NCBI RefSeq assembly: GCF_008370255.1
Contig: NZ_SEUI01000001.1
Span: forward strand, 184,091 to 248,090
Direction of reading: 5' to 3'
From: Pseudoalteromonas sp. FUC4
GTDB lineage: Bacteria > Pseudomonadota > Gammaproteobacteria > Enterobacterales > Alteromonadaceae
Length of the DNA stretch: 64,000 nt
Part shown: piece by piece, positions 35,255-44,524 of the stretch
How the letters are laid out: the number at the start of each line of letters is the position of its first letter
Position numbering within the stretch: the stretch's first letter is position 1
Notes under the pieces: generated by a model
What the model was told of the DNA's origin: nothing
The model's database searches: none
The model's input: the letters and a program-made list of their open reading frames with translations, nothing else
Position numbers and translations under genes: made by a program

Positions 35255-35371
35255 TTATTGACTCTACATTATTTTTATATGGCAACTATAAGCATTACTG
35301 ATTACAAGTTTAAGATTGAATAATAAGCATAAATGCTAGATACTGTTTTTATATACAGTTATGGCGATATT

Positions 35372-37531
35372 ATGAAAAAAGAATTACCAGCAAAATACTA
35401 TTTAGCGCATTTTAAAGAGCTTATTGAGTTTGTAACAAGTAAATGTATGCATTTACTTGAGCCCAAGCATAGTGAATTTATTAGTAAAATTAATCAGCTA
35501 GATGAGCAAAGCCAGTGCATGTTGGCGCGTGTGTACTCGCGCAAGCCTTATTTGGTGCAGGCGCAATCGCTTAATTATGAAGAAATAACATCGCCGCATC
35601 AGGCTATTTATACGCTAAAAAAAGCAGGCATTTTATTTGAGCCAAATGAGCAGCATTATTCGCAGCTTTTAGCGCACTTAACTAAGCCTTCTCTGGTTGA
35701 GTTGCTAAGTAATTACAGTGAGCAAATAAGCTTTAAAAAAAGCGCCGCTAAAGGCGCGCTGGTGGATATTGCGCGAGAGTTTTTTAAAGCATGCCCACAA
35801 GAGCTTGCGCCACTTTATAGCCAGTATGTAATTAACAACCGTAGTGATTACTACGAATATTTTGAGTTTTTATTTGCAGGCAAACTAAGTGGTGGTGATG
35901 TGAATCATCAAAACCGTTTTGTAATGCGAGACTTAGGCTTAACCGCTACGCGCGAAGGCCACAGCGAGAGCTTGTCGCGCTTTGAAACACTTGACGAAGC
36001 ACAATCAAACTATTTATTAAACCGTTACCGGTTAGCATTTAAAAATATTACAGATGAGAGCGATTACGTCGATTTAGCGTCGCAGGTTTTAGTGCAAGCT
36101 GCACATGGTGCAATTGCCGTTGTATTAAAAAACAAACTATTAGTTAGGCTTTATAGGCAGCTAAAAACAGTTGATAGCGAACTTGCTTTTAGTTTACTTG
36201 AAGGGTGCGTGGATGATAGCGAAGCACAAGAAATTCAAATAAGAGAGCAATACAGGCTTGGCAATAAAGAGTGGGTAAAAGCACGATTAGAAGCCATTAT
36301 CGAAAATCCCCTTACTGATGATTTACTGTATTTTGCTGACGATTTTTTAATGCGTAAGTTTAATAAAAAAACACGTTCGCGTTTAAGTGCCATGCTTGCC
36401 GACACTCAGTGCGTGCTAGAAATAGATGAACTATACCGAGGTGAAGTAGAGCAGGGCGTAAACGATTATTATACTCGCCAAGGTATGGCTGTATTTAATA
36501 CCGAAAACACGCTTTGGCAAAGTTTGTTTGGTTTAGTATTTTGGCATGAGTTATTTGTGGAGTCGCCTTATCCGCCATGCAATGAGTTTGATATTTATCC
36601 GCAAGTATTAAGGCTTGGTAATTTTTATGAAGCGCAGCAAACGCAGATAAATGAACGCTTAGCACAGTGCCAAACGTCGCAAGCATTACTTAACTTAGTA
36701 TGCAAAAATGCAGCGCAATACTTTGAGCAACCTAACGGTTTGTTTAGATGGCGCAGCAATTTATTAGAGCCACTAGAAGCGCTTATTTTAAACAGCCCAC
36801 TTAAGGCATTAATTACTCATTTAACGGCTATGAGCAAACATTATTTACAGCTAAAAGACGGCTACCCCGACTTAATGGTAATAAATAATGGCAAAGTACA
36901 TTTTGAAGAGGTAAAAGCCCCTGGCGATAAGCTTAGGCGCAACCAATTAACCACCATTGATAATTTAAAAAATGTGGGCTTAACGGTATATATTGCTGCG
37001 GTTAAGTGGTTTGTAGACCCTAACCGTATTTACAGTGTGGTCGATATAGAAACCACAGGCGGCTTAAAAGGCGGTAACCGTATTACCGAAATTGGCCTTG
37101 TAAAAGTACAGCACGGTAAAGTAATTGATACTTGGACTAGCTTAGTTAACCCCGAGCGCCATATACCTGGCTTTATTACGTCATTAACCGGTATTAGCGA
37201 TAGTATGGTTTACAACGCGCCTGTATTTGCCGATATAGCCAAGCCGCTATTAGATAAACTCGCAGGCAGTATTTTTGTAGCCCATAACGTGAACTTTGAC
37301 TACGGCTTTATTAAAAAAGAGTGTGAGGTTGCAGGGCACTTTTTTAAAATGCCAAAAATGTGCACCGTGGTTGAATCGCGCAAAGCGTTTAAAGGCTTAA
37401 AGTCGTATTCGCTGGGGAATCTCTCATCGCATTTTAATTTAAATTTAACCAGCCATCACCGCGCATTGGCTGATGCCACTGCCACTGCCGAGTTACTATT
37501 ACTTATTCAGGAATCCCAAAGTAGTGAATAG
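35372..37531 (+). CDS. FAN1-like VRR-NUC nuclease fused to a DnaQ-type exonuclease
   Basis: I prefer the ATG at 35372 (MKKELPAKYYLAHFKELIEF), giving 719 residues; an in-frame ATG at 35333 would add 13. The first 490 residues are helical and resemble the FAN1 DNA-binding and TPR-like region. The VRR-NUC nuclease core follows (GYPDLMVINNGKVHFEEVKA near residue 496, then PGDKLRRNQ). From about residue 555 a DEDDh 3'-5' exonuclease domain has VVDIETTGG, VAHNVNFDYGFI and HRALADATATAELL. FAN1 is a structure-selective flap and cross-link nuclease; bacterial homologues usually end after VRR-NUC. The fusion suggests combined flap incision and end resection. Confidence 0.88.
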   Translation: MKKELPAKYYLAHFKELIEFVTSKCMHLLEPKHSEFISKINQLDEQSQCMLARVYSRKPYLVQAQSLNYEEITSPHQAIYTLKKAGILFEPNEQHYSQLLAHLTKPSLVELLSNYSEQISFKKSAAKGALVDIAREFFKACPQELAPLYSQYVINNRSDYYEYFEFLFAGKLSGGDVNHQNRFVMRDLGLTATREGHSESLSRFETLDEAQSNYLLNRYRLAFKNITDESDYVDLASQVLVQAAHGAIAVVLKNKLLVRLYRQLKTVDSELAFSLLEGCVDDSEAQEIQIREQYRLGNKEWVKARLEAIIENPLTDDLLYFADDFLMRKFNKKTRSRLSAMLADTQCVLEIDELYRGEVEQGVNDYYTRQGMAVFNTENTLWQSLFGLVFWHELFVESPYPPCNEFDIYPQVLRLGNFYEAQQTQINERLAQCQTSQALLNLVCKNAAQYFEQPNGLFRWRSNLLEPLEALILNSPLKALITHLTAMSKHYLQLKDGYPDLMVINNGKVHFEEVKAPGDKLRRNQLTTIDNLKNVGLTVYIAAVKWFVDPNRIYSVVDIETTGGLKGGNRITEIGLVKVQHGKVIDTWTSLVNPERHIPGFITSLTGISDSMVYNAPVFADIAKPLLDKLAGSIFVAHNVNFDYGFIKKECEVAGHFFKMPKMCTVVESRKAFKGLKSYSLGNLSSHFNLNLTSHHRALADATATAELLLLIQESQSSE

Positions 37532-37631
37532 ATCCTCAGGTTAACTAAAAGCCACTAACTAGTTATGCTATGAATAGTCAGCACTTAATTGAAAATTAAT
37601 TATGTGCTGATGTTTAAAGTAGGTCTTTAAT

Positions 37632-37659
37632 ACCACTTAGACTTCGAAGTCTAAGTGGT
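37632..37659. promoter_or_regulatory. 28-bp perfect palindrome containing the TTCGAA operator core
   Basis: Both 14-base arms match, with the central 12 bases being GACTTCGAAGTC. The core equals that of the sites at 40575 and 48295. It lies between the FAN1-like gene and the first TonB receptor of the catabolic cluster. It can act as an operator and also as a hairpin ending the upstream transcript. The rest of the 37532-37999 gap holds one more operator (37841) and the receptor ribosome site. Confidence 0.65.
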
Positions 37660-37840
37660 GCGCTTTGTTTGTATTTCCCCTCCTTTCTTTGTTTAAATCC
37701 ACTATATTAAACTGATCAAACCAGTAGCTTTAAATCAGCTGTAAAAATTAAATTTGTTTATTATTAGTTACCTGAGTGTGTTTCATGCGTTTGTTTTTAT
37801 AGCGTATGTTAGTTACATGTAAAATCTGCATTAACCTCTA

Positions 37841-37856
37841 TTGCATTCGAATGCAA
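37841..37856. promoter_or_regulatory. Candidate operator TTGCATTCGAATGCAA before the first TonB receptor
   Basis: A perfect 16-bp palindrome with the same TTCGAA centre as the other cluster sites but GCA flanks. It lies about 150 bases before the receptor ATG. The central CpG is typical of LacI-family operators. Confidence 0.65.
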
Positions 37857-37999
37857 AAGGCGGTAGTTTTTATGAGTCGAAAAAATAGTCATTTAAATGT
37901 CGCATTTTTAATAATTATAAATAATAAGAATGTGATGGTGGGGCATAGTGCCCACAGATGCTTAATAAAATTCATTTCAACAGGTGGAGAATTTATCTC

Positions 38000-40354
38000 A
38001 TGACGACGAATATTTTACGTAAAACACTTATTTTTGCTGCTGTAAATACGGCGTTATTAGGCTCAGCATCTGTATTTTCACAAGAAGCAAAATTAAACCC
38101 TAACAAAGAGTTGGAGGTTATTTCTGTTACCTCTACTAAGCGGGTTAAAAGTATTCAATCGGTGCCTTTGGCAGTTACTGCTGTGTCGGCTAAAGACTTA
38201 CTAGAAAATGGCGTTACCGATATTTTAAGCCTTGATAGCCTAGCGCCAGGTTTAAAGTCGGGTGTGTCGGGCAGTGATGCTCGCCCCGCCATGCGCGGTG
38301 CCAGAACAGAGCAAGTAGAAGCTAACGATGTTGCCATTGCGTTTTATTCTAATGGCGTTTATCGCCCTCGTCATGGACAAGCACTTGCTGGTTTTGTAGA
38401 TTTAGAGCGTGTAGAAGTACTTCGCGGGCCTCAAGGTACGCTGTTTGGTCGTAATTCATTTGGTGGTGCAATTGATGTAATAGCTAAAAAGCCAGAGCTT
38501 GATATTACCGAAGGCGGTATGGCTACAACATTTGGTAATTATGGTCATTTACGCGGTGAAGGCTTTTTTAATGCCGCCTTAACCGATGATACCGCAGTAC
38601 GCTTTACTGGGGTGCGAGAAATACGCGACCCATATGTAGAGAATTCGTTTAATGAATCAGCAGGATTAAAAGATGCTGATATGTATTTTTTACGTGGCCA
38701 AATATTTACTGAGTTTAACGATGATGTAAATTTGAATGTAAAAGTAGAAACATGGCAGGACGAGTCAAATGGCGGCGGTGCATTTGGCTATCATATTTTA
38801 GGCGTTCCTATAAACCCAGCGACAGGTAAAACAAGCTTGTCGGCACCATTAACTGAGCGAATTGGCCGCGATGATGTGTGTGGCAGTGATTGTGGTCGCT
38901 TTGGTGCAGGCTTAGATAATACAGCAACGCCTGGGCTTGATACTGCACAAGGTGTGTCGTCAGACCCATTTAATCAGCAGTTTGATTATCAGCCATCACG
39001 CGATGTAAGCGATGTAAGTATTAGCGCCGAGTTAAACTGGTCGCTTGAGTCGGTTGATTTAAAAGTAATTGCAGCCTCAATGGATTACGAAGAAACGCGC
39101 CTTACCGATGGTGATTTTTCGACTTATGCAGCCACTGTAGATGGTAATGCAATTGAATCTAAAACTAACTCGTTAGAAGTACAAGTTAGCTCTACATACG
39201 AAAGTGATTTTGAGTGGGTGGCTGGTATTTACTTATTTTCAGAGGACCTAGATAACGCTTTTTTAAATGCGAGCTATGGAGCCGTGGTTGATAATGTACC
39301 CGATACAACGCAGCCTCAAGCGCTTCAATATGCACCTTGGTTAAACCAAATTCAGTTAGAAACGCGATCAGCGGCGGCTTACTTTCAAGGTAATTACGCA
39401 TTTAGTGATGATACACGCGGTATAGCCGGCATAAGGTATACAAATGATAGCCGTGAGTGGGATATTTACGGTCAAAATACTAATGATTTAAGCACGCTAG
39501 ATTTTTCAGAATTAGAAGTTAAAGACGCAGATGGCGATTGGAGTAAAGTAACGTGGAAGTTAGGCGTAGAACATGACTTAACAAATTCTAAATTGCTTTA
39601 TATTACTGTTTCTACAGGATTTTTAGCGGGTAATGCACAGGGCGCTTTTAATGGCGAAAATAGCTACGACGAGCAAACAGTAACGGCTTACGAGGTTGGC
39701 TTTAAAAGCATGCTGCTTGATAATTCATTAAGATTTAACGCTTCTTTATATTACAACCAATACGAGGACTTACTTTCTACTCGTTTTCAAAACGTAGGCG
39801 GTACGGCGGTATCGTTTTTTGGTAATGCGGGCGAAATTGATGCAGCTGGTCTTGAGTTAGAAATTGATTGGCAGGCAAGTGATGCATTGCGCCTAGGGGC
39901 ACGTGCCGCGTTTACAGACTCGACTTATGGCGACTTTGTTACGCCAAATGTATTTGAAGAAGGCGGAGAGACCATTAATGGCGTAGATAACTTACTGCAA
40001 CTTGACGGTAACGAAGTGCAGTTAAGCCCAAAATATAACATTACTTTATTGGCGAGTTACGAGTTTGATTTAGGTGATAAAGGCCGTGTTGTGCCTGCTA
40101 CCAGTATTCAATTATCGGATTCGTATACGACCAACGATCTCCCTTTTTCGTTTGGTACGCAAGATAGCTATCAAAAATACGATGCCAGCATTGCATGGTA
40201 TTCGGCCGATAATGAGTGGGCCATACGCGCATATGTTCAAAATGCAGGTGATGAGCTTATTTTACTTAGAACGGTTCGCTTTGGCGGTAACGTAGCGGCT
40301 GCTGACTATGCTAATCCTCGCACTTATGGTGTAAGAATAGGTTACAACTTTTAA
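38000..40354 (+). CDS. TonB-dependent receptor 1 of the catabolic cluster
   Basis: An outer-membrane active transporter of 784 residues, starting at the ATG at 38000 (with AGGTGGAG upstream). The signal peptide ends near SVFSQ. The plug has EVISVTSTKRVKSIQSVPLA, ARPAMRGARTEQVEAND and VEVLRGPQGTLFGRNSFGGA. The barrel ends in YGVRIGYNF. The plug belongs to the sphingomonad-type group used for aromatic and other organic nutrients, not classical siderophores. It shares RPAMRGART and RGPQGTL with the next receptor, so the two are paralogues. Two TTCGAA palindromes precede it. Confidence 0.92.
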   Translation: MTTNILRKTLIFAAVNTALLGSASVFSQEAKLNPNKELEVISVTSTKRVKSIQSVPLAVTAVSAKDLLENGVTDILSLDSLAPGLKSGVSGSDARPAMRGARTEQVEANDVAIAFYSNGVYRPRHGQALAGFVDLERVEVLRGPQGTLFGRNSFGGAIDVIAKKPELDITEGGMATTFGNYGHLRGEGFFNAALTDDTAVRFTGVREIRDPYVENSFNESAGLKDADMYFLRGQIFTEFNDDVNLNVKVETWQDESNGGGAFGYHILGVPINPATGKTSLSAPLTERIGRDDVCGSDCGRFGAGLDNTATPGLDTAQGVSSDPFNQQFDYQPSRDVSDVSISAELNWSLESVDLKVIAASMDYEETRLTDGDFSTYAATVDGNAIESKTNSLEVQVSSTYESDFEWVAGIYLFSEDLDNAFLNASYGAVVDNVPDTTQPQALQYAPWLNQIQLETRSAAAYFQGNYAFSDDTRGIAGIRYTNDSREWDIYGQNTNDLSTLDFSELEVKDADGDWSKVTWKLGVEHDLTNSKLLYITVSTGFLAGNAQGAFNGENSYDEQTVTAYEVGFKSMLLDNSLRFNASLYYNQYEDLLSTRFQNVGGTAVSFFGNAGEIDAAGLELEIDWQASDALRLGARAAFTDSTYGDFVTPNVFEEGGETINGVDNLLQLDGNEVQLSPKYNITLLASYEFDLGDKGRVVPATSIQLSDSYTTNDLPFSFGTQDSYQKYDASIAWYSADNEWAIRAYVQNAGDELILLRTVRFGGNVAAADYANPRTYGVRIGYNF

Positions 40355-40434
40355 GACTGTTATTGCTTTTAACTGCCTTATACTCAGTTAGGGTTTAGCT
40401 GAAGTTAAGTTATTAATAAAATTGGATATTATTT

Positions 40435-40470
40435 AAAAGGCCAGCAATATTGTATTGCTGGCCTTTTTAT
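40435..40470 (+). terminator. Terminator after TonB receptor 1
   Basis: Long stem AAAAGGCCAGCAAT/ATTGCTGGCCTTTTT with an A/T loop and a T-rich tail. Confidence 0.88.
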
Positions 40471-40574
40471 TTTTTAGATTTCGAAATTATGATTGTATTA
40501 ATTTTAAGCTGTTGTTATTTGTAGTTTTTATTAATTAAGGTTAATTATTGGCCAGAAAGTTGTTGATCTTTTTG

Positions 40575-40586
40575 ACTTCGAAGTCT
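40575..40586. promoter_or_regulatory. Candidate operator GACTTCGAAGTC before TonB receptor 2
   Basis: The perfect 12-bp palindrome is identical to the core of the sites at 37640 and 48297. It lies about 110 bases before the receptor ATG. Confidence 0.68.
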
Positions 40587-40590
40587 ATTT

Positions 40591-40619
40591 TGTATCAATG
40601 CATTTTCAATTGATACAAT
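40591..40619. repeat. Inverted repeat TTGTATCAAT...ATTGATACAA
   Basis: Ten-base perfect arms are separated by nine bases, directly after the TTCGAA operator in the receptor 2 promoter region. It may be a second protein site or a leader hairpin. Confidence 0.55.
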
Positions 40620-40693
40620 TTGTTTACTGTAATAATTGAAAATGTAGAGTTGGGGAGAAGTAGACACGTTTTAAACTCGGGAGAATAATTATA

Positions 40694-43096
40694 ATGAAAG
40701 CTAAATTTACTCGGACTCTCGTTCATTTTGCTGTAACAACTGCTATTGCAGCAACCACAATGAATGCTCACAGCGCCGAAGAAGCAACATCAACACAAAC
40801 TCAGCAGCAAATTAAAGAGCCAGCCATTGAACGCATAGCCGTTACTGCAAACCGTCGCTCACAAGATCTACAGGAAGTATCATCATCAATCACTGCACTC
40901 GGGGAGGCTGATATTGCCCGTGCCGGTATTATTGATGTTACGGGTCTTGAGCAGGTTGTACCGGGTTTGCGTATGGGGTCATCTGGTGGTGAGGTTCGTC
41001 CTGCCATGCGCGGCGCACGTACTAATGAAGTGGGTGTAGCAGGTACCGGTATTGCCGAGCAAATTGTAGGCATATTTCAAGATGGCATTTACGTACCTAC
41101 TACCTCATCTGGTTTAGGAGCATTGGTGGATGTGCAGCGCATAGAAGTGCTGCGTGGCCCACAAGGTACTCTATACGGGCGCAACACCTTTGCTGGCAGT
41201 ATTAATATAATTACTAATCAACCTGTTTTTGACGATTTACTGGGGAGTATAAAAGTTGAAACAGGGAGTTATAACCGCAGTGCTTACGAGGGTATTATAA
41301 ATATTCCTGTAAGCGATACAATCGCGACTCGTTTTGTAGTGGCCTCTGATCGCCATGATGGCTATATTAATAATTTAGTGATTCCAGGACCTTCGGATGA
41401 TTTACGCGAAAAAAATCAGTTTTATATGCGTAATGTCACTAAGTGGCAACCAAACGATAAGTTTAACGCAACGGTACGTTTTGACTACTCGCGTAAAAAC
41501 TCAAACTCAGAAGCTATTTGGGGTTATCAGCAAATTGCGGGTTACCAAATAAGCGAAACGTCACCTGGCTCCGGTATATTTGATCCTAACCCTACAATTA
41601 CAGCTGGGCATATTTATCAGCCAAGTGATGCGCAGCACGAAGATCTTGGTCCATATGATGTTTATCGCAATAGTTTTTCGCTTGATAAACAAGAAAGCTT
41701 TTCGACCACGGTAGCACTTGAGTGGTATACCGATTTTGCTGATATTAAGTGGACGACTAACTATTCAACCCTTAGCGGCAAGCAATACTACGACAACGAC
41801 TATAGCGATGGCGGTATTGATTTTGTAGGTGGTTTTGGCCGTGAGGATGACCAAAAAACTCTATCGTCTGAGTTACAGTTTGCATCTAACGATGACGGTG
41901 ATTTTTCGTGGATTGGTGGACTTTACTACTTTGACCAAGAAGCTGATTGGAGCTGGTTATCGCATGCAGATACAACAGGCGACGGTGTTTCAGACTCTGT
42001 TGTTGTGCCTTCGTGGGGGAATCCAGATTACGACCCACATACGGCTAAATCTATCGCAGCGTATGGGCAGTTACGTTATCAAATTAGTGAAGACTTACGT
42101 GTTGTAGGTGGCTTGCGTGTTAACCAAGACGATAAAGCGTTTACTGGTGATACCATTCCCGATTGGGATGATTCTGCAATGTTATATAAAGCGGCTGCAG
42201 AGTACGACATAAACAAAGACATAATGGTGTATGCAAGCGTAGCCACGGGTTACAGAACGGGTGGTGCAAACGACTCGCGCGTGGTAGCACGTGGTGCAGA
42301 CCCACTTTATGATAACGAAGATGTTATTTCGTACGAAATGGGTATGAAAAGCTACTTGCTAGATGGTGCAATGCGTTTAAATGTGTCGGTATTTATGAAT
42401 AAGTACGAAGACGTAAAAGCACAGTTGTTTGCAACGTCATGTAACGATACAACAACGGGTGATACCGTTTTAGAATGTGTGTCTGCAGGTACAGCCACAA
42501 CATTTGAGTATTACGAAAATGGCGGTGACGTAGAAACAAAAGGCCTTGAAGCCGACCTTCAGTGGGTACCAATTGAGAATTTAACGCTTACCGGTACGTT
42601 ATCGTTATTGGATAGCGAATTTGCTGATGGTTACGCTGTGGGTAACGAGCAACTTCGCCCGTTGCTAGCGCTTGGTAACCAAGGCGGGCGTCAAGATATA
42701 AACGATAATTCAAGCCAATTTAGTTTTGAAGGCTGGCGACCTGCAATGGCGCCAGAGTACAGCATGGGGCTTTCGGCGCGTTATGAATTTAGTTTAGGGG
42801 GCGACTCGTACTTAGTACCGTATATTCAAATGAATTACTTAGACGATTACTACGCGTTTGATACAAACATTCCAGAGGTAAGAGTAGATGCACATTTAAT
42901 GGCTGATGCACGCTTAACGTGGTACATAAACGACAGTGTACAAGTAGAAGCGTATGTTAAAAACATTGGTGATAAAGCCATATTAACGCGTGGCGTGGTG
43001 CATTCACAAATTGTTGATGGTTTGCCAGCTAACTCAGTACAAGCAAACTGGAGCAACCCGCGTACGTGGGGTGCGAGCTTAAAATATCAGTTTTAG
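40694..43096 (+). CDS. TonB-dependent receptor 2 of the catabolic cluster
   Basis: An 800-residue outer-membrane receptor. The signal peptide ends at NAHSA-EE near residue 28. The TonB box region is IERIAVTANRRSQDLQEVSS. The plug has RPAMRGARTNEVGVAG and IEVLRGPQGTLYGRNTFAGS, and the barrel ends TWGASLKYQF. GGGAGAAT precedes the ATG. It is a diverged paralogue of receptor 1, and together they probably import related substrates or forms of one substrate. The TTCGAA operator upstream ties it to the cluster regulator. Confidence 0.92.
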   Translation: MKAKFTRTLVHFAVTTAIAATTMNAHSAEEATSTQTQQQIKEPAIERIAVTANRRSQDLQEVSSSITALGEADIARAGIIDVTGLEQVVPGLRMGSSGGEVRPAMRGARTNEVGVAGTGIAEQIVGIFQDGIYVPTTSSGLGALVDVQRIEVLRGPQGTLYGRNTFAGSINIITNQPVFDDLLGSIKVETGSYNRSAYEGIINIPVSDTIATRFVVASDRHDGYINNLVIPGPSDDLREKNQFYMRNVTKWQPNDKFNATVRFDYSRKNSNSEAIWGYQQIAGYQISETSPGSGIFDPNPTITAGHIYQPSDAQHEDLGPYDVYRNSFSLDKQESFSTTVALEWYTDFADIKWTTNYSTLSGKQYYDNDYSDGGIDFVGGFGREDDQKTLSSELQFASNDDGDFSWIGGLYYFDQEADWSWLSHADTTGDGVSDSVVVPSWGNPDYDPHTAKSIAAYGQLRYQISEDLRVVGGLRVNQDDKAFTGDTIPDWDDSAMLYKAAAEYDINKDIMVYASVATGYRTGGANDSRVVARGADPLYDNEDVISYEMGMKSYLLDGAMRLNVSVFMNKYEDVKAQLFATSCNDTTTGDTVLECVSAGTATTFEYYENGGDVETKGLEADLQWVPIENLTLTGTLSLLDSEFADGYAVGNEQLRPLLALGNQGGRQDINDNSSQFSFEGWRPAMAPEYSMGLSARYEFSLGGDSYLVPYIQMNYLDDYYAFDTNIPEVRVDAHLMADARLTWYINDSVQVEAYVKNIGDKAILTRGVVHSQIVDGLPANSVQANWSNPRTWGASLKYQF

Positions 43097-43131
43097 AGTT
43101 TCCTAAAATGGCCGCTATGGTCATCACTTTC

Positions 43132-43159
43132 AGCCAGCTATTTATTAGCTGGCTTTTTT
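43132..43159 (+). terminator. Terminator after TonB receptor 2
   Basis: Stem AGCCAGCTA/TAGCTGGCT with loop TTTAT, followed by a T6 tract. Confidence 0.88.
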
Positions 43160-43346
43160 AGCTTGTTAATTAGCTCGCCGTTAGCGTTACTATCGTACTT
43201 AATAAGTCTGTGCTCTCATTCATTAAGTGCGTTTTCATTCGCTTTAGATTGTAAGCTTAACCCTCTCATAGAAATGGCTGCTATTTTGTCGTGTTTCCTA
43301 ATGCAAATACCTCGTTACCTGCCTTTAATTTAAATTAGCTAAATAC

Positions 43347-43403
43347 ATAAGTGTATATAAGTGTATAAAAGCTTTAAGTGTATAAAAGCCATAAGTGTGT
43401 AAC
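43347..43403 (+). repeat. Short imperfect tandem repeat (ATAAGTGTATAAAAGC type)
   Basis: Four copies of a unit based on TAAGTGTAT, two of them extended to AAGTGTATAAAAGC, lie in the 573-base gap between receptor 2 and the convergent NTF2-like operon. Apart from the two terminators I see no gene or operator in this gap. Confidence 0.55.
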
Positions 43404-43620
43404 TTGCAAAGTTGGGCGCTTGGCTGTTGGTTGCATACTCGGGGTTTGTAAGGCGAGGCTGATACTTTATTTACTGCCTTTAACTATTTTAAATCGTTAT
43501 TTCTTTATATAAGTAATACCAACTCGTTTAATTAAGTGATTTATATTTAGGTAAAATGCCTTGTTGATAACAAGGCAAAAATTGATTAAGTATTATTGCA
43601 GATTGGTACAAAGGCCATTT

Positions 43621-43646
43621 ATAAAATAAGCGCTCAGTGAGCGCTT
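43621..43646 (-). terminator. Terminator of the symporter/NTF2-like operon
   Basis: On the minus strand, AAGCGCTCACTGAGCGCTT folds into a stem and is followed by ATTTTAT. It lies 24 bases after the last stop. Confidence 0.75.
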
Positions 43647-43669
43647 GAAGGGAAGTGGAAAAGGTTACC

Positions 43670-44524
43670 CTATAGTGCAAATTGCTGGTTAAGTGCCAGC
43701 GTGTCGTATTGCATTACTTCGTGGGTTATTTGGTTATCGGTAATACTAATAACGCTAATTATTTGCTGACGTACACGTACATTTTTAGCGTTAAAGCTGC
43801 CATCGAGGGTCCAGCATACGGTGGCTTGGTTTTGCGTGCTGTCATACTCAACGGTTTCTAGCTGGGCGTAACGTCTGCTTAATGACTGTGTAAAGTCTAA
43901 GTGGCAATCAAGCAGTGCGCTGATAGGTTGTGGCTCTGTATTACCTGCAAGAATGGCTGTAGCGCTTGGAGTATAAAGGGTATTAAAGTGAGCCAGGTTG
44001 TTGCTTTGCCAAATTTGCCACCAGTTATCTAAAGTACGAGCAGTGTGAGAGGGCAGCTCGCAAATAGCGCTGGGGGTTGCATGAAAAGTAGTAGGGTGCA
44101 GTTGGTTATCTAAATCGCTAACAATAATAGGGTCACTTTTTGGTAGTTTAGGAATAACCGAGCTGTTATTTACCGTTGTATTTACATACTCGTTATTCGT
44201 TAGCGACAACGTATCAACCACACATTTTACTGACTTAATAAAAGTCCCGTTGTGTTTTATTACAAACGTTAAACGCACTGGGTTTTTAAGCTTTTTAGGC
44301 TGTAAAACCAGCTGTAGGGTTTCACGTTCTGCGCCAACATTATGTGTGTGCGATACACACTCAGACACACCATGCTGAGCTAAAAAACTAAGCCATAAAG
44401 GCTGCGCTTGCAAAGCGCCCATGGCTGTAAAATGGTGCTGTTGCCAGCGGCTACTACGAAGCAATTTACTGCTTAGCGTTTCAATATCGGCTTTAGTGTA
44501 TAAATCGATAATAGCGTTGATCAT
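43670..44524 (-). CDS. NTF2/SnoaL-like protein (last gene of the symporter operon)
   Basis: A 284-residue cytosolic protein. The C-terminal 120 residues (WWQIWQSNNLAHFNTLYTPS, then an acid- and aromatic-rich sheet with VCWTLDGSF and VRQQIISVISI) look like an NTF2-like cone fold. The N-terminal half is more diverged and may be a second, degenerate copy. It overlaps the upstream NTF2-like gene by four bases (ATGA). NTF2-like proteins include isomerases, cyclases and hydrolase accessory domains. No catalytic pair can be assigned with confidence. Confidence 0.7.
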   Translation of the reverse strand: MINAIIDLYTKADIETLSSKLLRSSRWQQHHFTAMGALQAQPLWLSFLAQHGVSECVSHTHNVGAERETLQLVLQPKKLKNPVRLTFVIKHNGTFIKSVKCVVDTLSLTNNEYVNTTVNNSSVIPKLPKSDPIIVSDLDNQLHPTTFHATPSAICELPSHTARTLDNWWQIWQSNNLAHFNTLYTPSATAILAGNTEPQPISALLDCHLDFTQSLSRRYAQLETVEYDSTQNQATVCWTLDGSFNAKNVRVRQQIISVISITDNQITHEVMQYDTLALNQQFAL

